Source of the DNA: Parvularia atlantis
Taxonomy: Eukaryota; Opisthokonta; Rotosphaerida
Assembly: GCA_943704415.1 (NCBI GenBank)
Contig: CALSCO010001327.1
Span: forward strand, 1 to 15,966
Reading direction: 5' to 3'
Length of the DNA stretch: 15,966 bases
The position numbers were made by a program, and so were the translations under genes. Under the pieces are notes generated by a model. It had not been told where the DNA came from and did no database searches. It saw only the letters and a program-made list of their open reading frames with translations. Below are positions 1 to 6,920 of the stretch, in pieces (position 1 is the first letter of the stretch; every line of letters begins with the position of its first letter).

Positions 1-9
1 GGGGGGGGG
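1..9. repeat. Homopolymer at the left edge (G9)
   Basis: The window opens with nine G inside a BRCT-gene intron and closes with C6 (15961-15966). Both ends being poly-G/C suggests an assembled contig that broke at homopolymers. Confidence 0.6.
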
Positions 10-14
10 CGCAC

Positions 15-1251
15 CGAGCCCGCGTGGAGGAACACGCGCGCGGAAACGTCGCCCAAGGAGTCGCGAGCGGGCGCGAGGTCGATCTCGAGGCTGACAAAGT
101 GCACTAGCTCGCCCGCGCGGCGTGTGAAGCACGCATGGCGCGCCACGTGGTAGTCAAGCGCCTCGAACGCGGTCTGCAGCTGCGTGAGCGCGATTGGCAG
201 CGAGATGCGGCCGGTCGCACGCACGTGGCGGGCGTCGCCGGGGCCGACGACGGGCACCGACTTGAGGTTGACGTGCACCTGCCGGAACGGCTTGGGCTTG
301 ATTTTTCCCGCGCTCTGCGCCAGTGCCGGGGAGGTCAGCGTCGGCGGACGGAGGCGGCGCAGCACGCGCGGCACTTTGCCCGTGCTGATCACGCCGGCCT
401 TGAGGCGGTCGGAGGCCGTCGCACCGACGACAACGAACGCGTCGGGGTCGAGGTACTGCACAGTGACTGCACTCAGGACAGCCGGAGAGGAGGCGCGGCA
501 GGATGCGTGCCTTGCCGTCGCGGATGCACGCTTCAACAAACGCGGGCGCGACGACGGGCACGCCGAGCTTGACGGCGGTCGTGAGCTTGAAGGAGGTGAG
601 GTCGTGCGCGGTCGTGACGAGCACCGATGTCTGCGCGTGGCCGCGCTGTGAGCAGAGCTGGCGGTGGAAAGCAGCACAGCACCGACCTTACGCGACAGCG
701 TGTACGCAATTAGCCCGCCGTGCGCCTCGATCTGCTCCTTGAGCCGGCGCTTGTCGGCAAACTTGGTCTGCGGCGCAGTGAGCGAGCCACACGCGCCGGC
801 CGGCGAGCGCCCGCACCTGGGCGTCAAAGTCGAGCATGATCTGTCGGTGCGCAAACACGGGCCGCGGCTTGGGCGGCGCGGGTGTTGTAGACGTTGCCGG
901 GTCTGGTGTCTTGGCCGGGTTGGCGGACGCGGGCGTCTTCGTGCGCAGCGATGGCAACACGGTGCTCGTGTGCGCGAGCGCCGAGCTTTGCGTGCCGGCC
1001 GACGCCAGTGCCGAGCGGGACGCGTGCGACGCCAGGGACGCGTGCGACGCCAGGGACGCGTGCGACGCGAGACTTGATGACGTCGTGTGCTTGCCGAGCA
1101 GAAGACTGCTCGCCGTGGCCGTGGTCGTGGCCGTGGTCGCAGTCGTGATCGTGCTGGTGGCGGTGCCGTGCAGGAGCAGCTGCTGCAGCTGCTTGCGCGG
1201 CTGCTGACCGCCCGCGCGACGTCGCGCAGAAGGCGGCGGCACAGGCGCCAT
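15..1251 (-). CDS. BRCT-domain protein, 3' end missing
   Basis: Exons on the minus strand are 1251-817, 767-687, 630-511 and 455-15. The last ends at a GTGCGC donor whose intron runs off the left edge, so only the first 359 residues are visible. Residues 1-120 are Ser/Thr/Ala-rich low complexity with three LASHAS repeats. Residues about 125-225 form a BRCT domain: VFAHRQIMLDF, then FADKRRLKEQIEAHGGLIAY with the conserved GG, then TSVLVTT, the helix LTTAVKLGVPVVAPAFVEAC, and DGK-YLDP. Joining exon 3 to exon 4 needs a GC-AG intron (456-510). BRCT domains usually bind phosphopeptides or DNA-repair partners in the nucleus. Residues 213-359 look conserved but I do not recognise them. A possible in-frame 45-nt intron lies at 180-224. 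PARP, ligase or scaffold identity cannot be decided without the C-terminus. ATG 1251 is 21 nt from the bZIP ATG on the other strand. Confidence 0.72.
456..510 (-). other. GC-AG intron in the BRCT gene
   Basis: On the minus strand, exon 3 ends in GGCAAG and is followed by GCACGC; the acceptor is GTGCAG before TACCTCGAC. Removing these 55 nt joins DGK to YLDPDAF in phase 0 and restores the end of the BRCT domain. No GT donor in the neighbourhood gives an open frame with this continuity. The length matches the GT-AG introns of the window. Confidence 0.75.
1017..1070. repeat. Three 18-nt tandem repeats in the BRCT gene
   Basis: Three head-to-tail copies of an 18-nt unit (gggacgcgtgcgacgcca, the last with one change) lie in exon 1 of the BRCT gene. 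On the minus strand they encode repeated LASHAS hexapeptides in the low-complexity N-terminal region. The unit is a multiple of three, so copy-number change would keep the frame. Confidence 0.85.
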
Positions 1252-1272
1252 CAGAGAGTTGGGTGACGAAAA
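1252..1272. promoter_or_regulatory. 21-nt divergent gap, shared promoter of BRCT and bZIP genes
   Basis: Only 21 nt separate the ATG of the minus-strand BRCT gene (1251) from the ATG of the plus-strand bZIP gene (1273). Initiation signals for both must lie here or within the opposing transcription unit, so leaders must be extremely short or overlap the neighbouring gene. No TATA box is visible. Confidence 0.5.
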
Positions 1273-2052
1273 ATGGCCAACCGAGCGAAGGTGCGCCGCT
1301 CGCGCGTCGCGCTTGTGCCGTGCGTGACGCGAGGGGCACGCGCGCACAGGTCGTGTCTACTCCTGCTGGTGGTGGTGGTGGGGGGGATGCGAGCGAGACG
1401 GACACGGACGACGACGAGCGCGCGCGGTCGCGGCGGCCTGCGCGGAAGCCGGCACACAAACGCCGCAACGGCCACGACAACAACAGCGACGACGACGAGG
1501 ACGAGGAGGACGACGCGGAGGACGAGGACGGGGGCGGCAATGACGAAGGGGCTGTCAAGGCCCGGAAGCGGACAAAGCCATCGCAAAAAAGCGGAGGCGG
1601 TGGGGCGCGCAAGGCCAGCCGGCAGCCGGTTGCGGCGGACGGCGGCGCGAGCGGCAGCGACTCGGTGGACGTGGACGAGGGCCCATCGGCAGAGGACATG
1701 GAGCGGATCAACAAGATCCCCGACAAGGCACGCAGACGAGGAACTGCTGTGCATCGGACAGCGACTGACGGGCGTGCAGCTCCTGCGCCGCAAAGAGGTC
1801 AACCGCCTTGCGGCGCAGCGCTCGCGCCGGCGCAAGGCCGAGCAGTACGAGGCGCTGAAGCGCAAGCTGGAGCAGCTGCGGCAGGGAGTGGATGAGCTGA
1901 CGAGCTCAAAGCAGACGTACGCCGAGGTGCGGCTGCCTTGCGAGCGATCGTTCGCGCCGACTCGCGCACCGACAACGCAGGAGTACGTCAATCTGCAGCG
2001 CCTCATCGCTGAGCACGACCGCGGCATCTGCTTGAAGGGGCCAGCCGCATGA
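1273..2052 (+). CDS. bZIP transcription factor
   Basis: Exons 1273-1290, 1350-1727, 1780-1926 and 1981-2052 give 204 residues. Residues 7-132 are disordered, with long Asp/Glu runs and Lys/Arg clusters. The basic region at 135-151 carries the signature NRLAAQRSR (NxxAAxxSR, N140, R148), which contacts DNA. The zipper follows at the expected spacing: L158, L165, L172, Y179, L186. The last heptad spans the exon 3-4 junction and keeps register only if the 54-nt intron 1927-1980 is removed, although that intron is open in frame. Exon 2 joins exon 3 through a GC-AG intron. The initial exon is only 18 nt. It should act as a homo- or heterodimeric nuclear regulator; targets cannot be inferred. The zipper is short, and I cannot place the protein in a named bZIP subfamily. 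Confidence 0.85.
   Translation: MANRAKVRRSRVALVPCVTRGARAHRSCLLLLVVVVGGMRARRTRTTTSARGRGGLRGSRHTNAATATTTTATTTRTRRTTRRTRTGAAMTKGLSRPGSGQSHRKKAEAVGRARPAGSRLRRTAARAAATRWTWTRAHRQRTWSGSTRSPTRHADEELLCIGQRLTGVQLLRRKEVNRLAAQRSRRRKAEQYEALKRKLEQLRQGVDELTSSKQTYAEVRLPCERSFAPTRAPTTQEYVNLQRLIAEHDRGICLKGPAA
1728..1779 (+). other. GC-AG intron in the bZIP gene
   Basis: Exon 2 ends in GACAAG, followed by GCACGC. A branch-like CGACTGACGG and the acceptor GCGTGCAG follow. Removing these 52 nt joins the acidic region to the basic region in phase 0. Without this intron the gene would appear frameshifted just before its DNA-binding domain. Confidence 0.8.
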
Positions 2053-2152
2053 TGGGGGGTGTACGCAGCGCCGCAATCGATCGACCCACCGTGAAGGCTT
2101 GTTGTTGTTGTTGTTGTTGTTGTGTGAACAAGGCCACATACACCCCACGGAA
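2053..2152 (+). promoter_or_regulatory. bZIP to sorting-nexin spacer
   Basis: This 100-nt spacer between the bZIP stop and the sorting-nexin ATG must hold the 3' end of one transcript and the promoter of the next. It contains the (TTG)8 tract. No AATAAA-type polyadenylation signal and no TATA box are visible. Confidence 0.4.
2099..2122. repeat. (TTG)8 microsatellite
   Basis: Eight perfect TTG units lie in the intergenic spacer about 30 nt upstream of the sorting-nexin ATG. They are non-coding in this gene model and T-rich in an otherwise very GC-rich region, so they may contribute to the promoter or to the upstream gene's 3' end. Confidence 0.9.
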
Positions 2153-3945
2153 ATGGCCGCGGAGGGTGCGAGCAGTGCGGCGCGGGCTGCGGTGCGCGGG
2201 CCTCACCACGCGCCTGCCCAGAGCTCGCCATCAGCATCGCCGAGGTCACGGCCAGTGACGACGGCAAGTCGGTCACGTTCCGCGTGACGAGCGAGCTACG
2301 CGTGCGTGCAGGCCGCGGCACGTTGGCCCCCCCCTCCCGCGGCCTCAATGCGTTGCCGGCGTGCACGTGCAGCAGAACGGCGAGGCCAAGGTGAAGAGCG
2401 TGTCGCGCACGTACGCGCAGTTTGTGGCGCTGCAGGGCAAGGTTTCGTACACGTGTGCACGTGTGTGCGTTGTGCCGCCCACGCGTGCCGCACGCAGATT
2501 GCCGACACGTTCAAGTCCAAGCTTGTGCCGGTGCTACCGGAGCCGCCAAACGCAAGCATGGTGTCGGACGCGGTGCGCGAGCGCGCGCGCGTGCGCGGTG
2601 CTCCGGCCGTGCCACGTGCACTCACGTGGTCAGCAAGCAGGACCACATGGAGAAGAAGCGCCGCCAGTTTGACCGGTTCATGTCGCGCCTGGCCAACCGC
2701 GCAGAGTTTGCGAGCCATCCGGAGTTGCGCGCATTCCTGTCGTCGGCGTCGTTTGACGAGGAGAAGAAGGTTGCCGCGCGCGCACGTGCGCGGGCAAATG
2801 CAGTGCGCTCACTCGTCGTCAGCCGAACGCGATGAGCGCCCTGCTCGGCCTCGTCAACTCCAAGACCGACAACAACGGCTTCCGCACGTTCAAGCCCTCG
2901 CTCGAGGTCGACGTGGAGGTACACAGGCCAAGTGATGCGTGCCGACTTGACGCGCATCGTACCGCCCCGCAGGACGAGGCCGACGCCGACAAGCGCCGCC
3001 TGCAGGTTGTGCAGTCGGAGCGTGAGCACAAGGCGGTGCTGGACGCCGTCGCCAACGTTGTGCGTGCGCGCGCCGGTGCGTTGCGCGTGTGTGCAACGCG
3101 ACCGTGCTGTGGCTAATGCACGCTGCGCTCGGGCCAGCGCTCGGCCGCCAGCTCGGCGTGCTGTGCTCGTCGCTGGGTGAGATCGACTTTGGCAAGAGTG
3201 CGTGCCACGGCGCGCGCTGCTGCTGGTGTGCCTGACGGGCCCCCGGTCGGTGCACGCAGCCGCCTTTGCTGCCGCGTCCAAGGACGGCATCGAGTTTGGC
3301 GCGAGCCTGGCCAATCTGCACCACGAGCAGGTGGCGACCCCCTGCTGTGCTCGCAGCGCGTTCTCACTGCGTGGCACCCCACCACAGACCAAAGAGGAGA
3401 TCTTTCACTTTGGCGACGTGTTCCTGGAGAAGAAGACGCACGCCAACGCGTTCCGCGCGCTCATCAACGGCCGCACGGAGCTTGTCGCGAGCATCGAGGG
3501 CGCGATCAAGGCGCAGCAGAAGACCGCGGCGGCGTTGGAGGCGACGAGGGTGCGTGTCCCCTGACATGTACTGTGCGCTCGTGCCTCACGCGCGTGTGCG
3601 CGACGGGCGCAGAAAAAGCACGGCGACGCCTCTGCCGAGATGATCAAGGCGATCGACGAGGACGACAAGGCCAAGGAGCACATCAAGGCACTCAAGGAGC
3701 ACTACGTCGTGTTTAAGGTGCGCACGCGCGCGCGCGCGCGCGCACGACCGTTCCAGATCGCTGACGGTACGCACACACACCCACAGGCCGACATGCGAAA
3801 CGAGTTCACGGCCTATGCGCAGGATAAGCTGGTCGACTACCAGATGGCACTGGACCACTACGTGCGCACGCAGCTCAACAGCGAGCAGGAGAAGCTGTCG
3901 CTGCTGGAGGACTTTCACCGCAAGCTCGTCACGGCCGCACCGTGA
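2153..3945 (+). CDS. PX-BAR sorting nexin, SNX5/SNX6-like
   Basis: Twelve exons: 2153-2165, 2222-2301, 2373-2441, 2498-2572, 2641-2769, 2823-2918, 2973-3059, 3152-3197, 3260-3330, 3388-3549, 3613-3717 and 3787-3945, giving 363 residues. Residues about 4-120 are a PX domain: [39 protein letters not shown] and the closing helix HPELRAFL. Residues about 150-360 are helical and fit a BAR domain ([33 protein letters not shown]). The pattern resembles SNX5/6/32, endosomal coat proteins that partner SNX1/2 in retrograde sorting, more than SNX3. The canonical RRYSDF motif is weak (SRTYAQF), as in SNX5/6, so PI3P binding may be reduced. Exon 1 is 13 nt. The exon 7-8 boundary is the least certain (intron 3060-3151, with GCTAATGC as branch). 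The SNX4 or SNX1 classes are alternatives. Confidence 0.82.
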
Positions 3946-3982
3946 GGATCTCACTTTGTCCCGTGGGTTTGTGTGTTGTGCG
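3946..3982 (+). promoter_or_regulatory. 37-nt spacer before the macrodomain gene
   Basis: Only 37 nt separate the sorting-nexin stop from the first in-frame ATG of the macrodomain gene. The spacer is T/G-rich (TTTGTGTGTTGTG) compared with its surroundings. The promoter of the downstream gene probably overlaps the upstream coding or 3' region. Confidence 0.35.
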
Positions 3983-5126
3983 ATGCGACGGGCGCGACGA
4001 CGGCCGACGATTGTGCCGTGGGCGGTGGACGCGCGCAACGTGCCCGCCGCCGCGCCGGCAGCGGCTGTCGATGCCGCGCTCAGCCACAAGGTCTCGCTCT
4101 GGGCGGGCGACATCACCGGTGCGCGCCGCGCCGCCGTGCGACCGAACCTGACGCGTTTGACGCTCAGAGCTCGAGGTCGACGCGATCGTCAACGCGGCCA
4201 ACCCATCGCTGCTCGGCGGAGGCGGCGGTGCGGACGGCAAACGGACGGCAGGCGCCCGTGTCTTACGCCTGCGCCAGTGGACGGCGCGATCCACCGGGCG
4301 GCGGGACGGCGGCTGATGGACGAGTGCGCGCGCCTGGGCGGGTGCGACACGGGCGACGCCAAGCTCACACAGGGTGCGCCCGCTCCATGTTGTGCAGCCG
4401 TGCGCGCTGACACATAGGGGACTGCCAGGGTACAAGCTGCCGGCGAAGCGTGCGTGCGCGTCGTTTGTCGGCGCGCGACCTGACGCGCCGGCGACGCCGC
4501 GCCAGACGTGATCCACACGGTCGGGCCAGTCGGCGAGCACAGTGAGCTGCTGCGCAACTGCTACCTGCGCTCGCTGGACCTCGCAGCGGCGCACCAGCTG
4601 CGGACGATCGTGCGCGCGGACGATGCGCGACCGATGCCGCTCACGCGGGCACCCGCTCTCCAGGCCTTCCCGTGCATCAGCACGGGCGTCTACGGCTACC
4701 CGGTGGACGCCGGTGTGCCCGCGCTGGCCTGCCTGAGCGACGTGGCTGACGACAAGGCTCGCAGCGGCGCGTGTGAGCCTCGCTGCCGTGCGCGACTGGC
4801 TGATGCGCGACGCCGCCAACGCGGCCGCGGTGCGCGATGGCCGCGCGCACGCGCGCGTGTGTGCGTGTGTGTGTGTGTGTGTGCGGCTGAGCCGTGCCGA
4901 GGGCAGATCGACCGGGTGATCTTCTGCACGTTCACGGGCGAGAGCGAGGACGCGTACAAGCGCCTCATGCGTGCGTCTCCTTGCGCAATGTGCGATGAGC
5001 AGTGCGCGTGACACGTTCCGCCCGCCGGCAGCTGATGTCTTCCCGCCACCGCCCGCTTCCGGAGCCGATGCGCAGACGGCCGTGGACGCGCCGGCGGGAG
5101 ACGATGACGACGCGGAGCAGTTGTGA
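3983..5126 (+). CDS. MACROD-type macrodomain ADP-ribose hydrolase
   Basis: Nine exons: 3983-4118, 4168-4227, 4278-4373, 4429-4449, 4506-4609, 4664-4712, 4765-4829, 4907-4970 and 5032-5126, giving 229 residues. The macro domain spans about 34-190: WAGDIT (40-45), [20 protein letters not shown] (51-70), [44 protein letters not shown]57 and D67 match the residues that bind ADP-ribose and support catalysis in MacroD1/2. The family removes mono-ADP-ribose from acidic residues and deacetylates O-acetyl-ADP-ribose. Each motif is rebuilt across a splice junction, and exon 4 is only 21 nt. The N-terminus is basic and Ala-rich; a mitochondrial presequence is possible but unproven. The tail (191-229) is Pro/Ala/Asp-rich and ends QL. 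An upstream start is not excluded. Confidence 0.9.
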
Positions 5127-5166
5127 ATCAACAGTGAACTTCTTCGTTGACAGGCTCGCCGGTGTC
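5127..5166 (+). promoter_or_regulatory. 40-nt spacer with an acceptor-like CAG before Abp1
   Basis: Between the macrodomain stop and the chosen Abp1 ATG there is a pyrimidine-rich tract followed by TTGACAG, ending at 5153. This resembles a 3' splice site directly upstream of an ATG. It could be the acceptor of a 5'-UTR intron, a trans-splice site, or chance. Confidence 0.35.
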
Positions 5167-6809
5167 ATGCAGGTGTTGTGTGCGCAGCTCGGTCGCACGG
5201 CCGCCTCTCGCGCTCACACGACCGCTCTGCGCTGCGAAAAGGTGGACATCAGTACCAATAGCGGCGCGCTGACCGAGGCGTACCGGGCCGTGCGTGACGC
5301 GCCCGGCGAGACGCTGGCCTGGGCGCTGTTTGGCTACGACGGCAAGGGCACGACGCTCAACGTGGCGGCCCAAGGCACGGGCGGCCTGGACGAGCTGGCG
5401 GAGGAGTTCAGCGACGGCCGCGCGCAGTACGCGTTTGCGCGCGTGATCGACGACAACACGAAGCTGCCCAAGTACGTGCTGGTCAACTGGGTGCGTCGCG
5501 CGGGCGTGTCGCGCCGCCGCTCTTGCAGCCGCGCTGACGACTCGACAACAGATTGGCGAGGGTGTGCCCGAGAACAAGAAGGGCCTGGCCGCGAGCCACG
5601 TCGGCACCGTGGCCAAGTTCCTCGCCGGCTTCCACGTGCAGATCAACGCGCGCTCGGAGAGGGACGTCGAGCCGGCGGCGATCATGAAGAAGGTCCGCGA
5701 CTCGTCCGGCGCCAAGTTCTCGTTTCAGCAGAACGCCGCCGGCACCAAGCCTGCGCCCGTTGACAAGCCCGAGCCCGTGGTGCGCTCCTCCTGTACGACG
5801 CAGATGCAGTGCGCACTCATCAGGCGACAACGCAGGGCTCCAACTACAAGAAGCCCGAGATCATGGGCCGTCAGCACGCCGCGCCAGAGCCGACACCCGC
5901 GCCCGCGCCCGCGCCTGCGCCCGCTCGCGCGCCCGTGGCAGCGCCTGTGCCCGTGGCTGTGCGTGCTGCGCCCCCGCCGGTTGCCTCCCGCGCGGCCGCG
6001 CCGCCGACGACAATGCCGAAGGGTGTGTGCACCGTCGGCTGCCCAGCCGCGGCTGAACCGCGGCCCACAGCGCCTGCCGCCGTGCGGCCGCCGCCGCCCA
6101 CCGTCGACCGTGCGGCCGAGGAGCGCGAGCGCCGCGAGCGCGAGGAGCAGGAGCGCCGCGAGCGCGAGGAGCAAGAGCGCCGCGAGCGCGAGCGTCGTGA
6201 ACGCGAGGAGCAGGAGATGGCTGCCGCCGCTGCCGTTGCTGCCGTTGCTGCTGCATCCGCGCCGGCTGCGGACGGCGGCCTGACGGCCACGGTGCTGTAC
6301 GACTACACGGCCAACGACGACACCGAGGTCTCGCTCGCGCCAGGCGACGTGATCACGGGCATTGTGCAGATTGACGAGGGTTGGTGGCAGGGCTACTCTC
6401 AGGGCCGCTTTGGCATGTTCCCGTCGAGGTGTGCGGCGCGTGCACTGTCCCGCTGTGCCGCAGCCTGACACCAACGCGCGCGCCAGCTACGTCCAGCTCA
6501 ACGATGCCGGCGCCGCTGCCGCCGAGCCGGAGCCCGCGGTCGCGGCCGCGGCCGCGGCCGCACCGGAGGCGTCCGACAAGGGCCAGTGCGCGCGCTCGCT
6601 GTACGACTACCAGGCGGGCGACGACAACGAGCTGTCGTTCGACGTGGGCGAGGAAATCACCCACATCGAGTTCATCGACGACGGCTGGTGGCGCGGCCGC
6701 AACCCGCGTGGCCAATACGGCATGTTCCCGGTACGTGCACGTTTGCCTGCGCGTCGCGTGGCGCTGCTCACCCCCGTGCGTGCAGTCCAACTACGTCGAG
6801 CTCGTGTGA
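5167..6809 (+). CDS. Abp1/drebrin-like actin-binding protein with two SH3 domains
   Basis: Exons 5167-5490, 5552-5779, 5836-6428, 6487-6730 and 6786-6809 give 470 residues. An ADF-H domain spans about 26-170 ([57 protein letters not shown]), closely matching the drebrin-like/HIP-55 pattern; it binds F-actin. A Pro/Ala-rich linker (195-275), a charged RERREREEQ coiled coil (277-311) and two SH3 domains (about 334-387 and 415-470, each with ALYDY-like, GWW and MFPS-[NS]Y motifs) follow. These proteins link actin patches to endocytic machinery. Yeast Abp1 and animal DBNL have one SH3; here there are two. The start is uncertain: 25 residues precede the ADF domain, and an in-frame 69-nt segment (5173-5241) could be an intron ending in AAAAG, giving MQVDIS. 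The last exon is only 24 nt. Confidence 0.9.
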
Positions 6810-6920
6810 CTGCGTGCCAATGCTCTTTCGCGCACGCGCGCGCGCGCGTTTGGTCTGCCTTTGCGCGCTTTTTGTCCTGCTGTGGTGCTCTTCTGCGAAG
6901 GCTGCTTGCGCAACACACTT
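6810..6920. other. Convergent 3' region between Abp1 and PRPF4
   Basis: These 111 nt separate the two stop codons of convergent genes. The region contains an alternating CG run near 6834-6847 and T-rich patches (CTTTTTGTCC). No AATAAA-like signal is visible on either strand. Both transcripts must end here or overlap tail to tail. Confidence 0.5.

Noticed and set aside
1017-1070. CRISPR-like array
   Set aside because: The repeats are direct tandem copies without spacers and lie in coding sequence of a eukaryotic gene.
15-1251. BRCT gene as a PARP
   Set aside because: No WGR, PADR1 or catalytic domain is visible in the present part, so only BRCT is claimed.
824-1726. Long minus-strand open frame of about 300 codons
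   Set aside because: It is the antisense of the bZIP acidic region plus another frame of the BRCT gene; it is low-complexity Ser/Arg and crosses both real genes. High GC produces many such frames.
1700-1790. Apparent frameshift in the bZIP gene
   Set aside because: A 52-nt GC-AG intron with a CTGAC branch site explains the frame change and gives a phase-0 join, so a pseudogene or sequencing error is not needed.
2049-2287. Poly-Cys, poly-Leu or poly-Gln peptides at 2099-2122
   Set aside because: They are readings of the intergenic (TTG)8 tract; neither flanking gene includes it.
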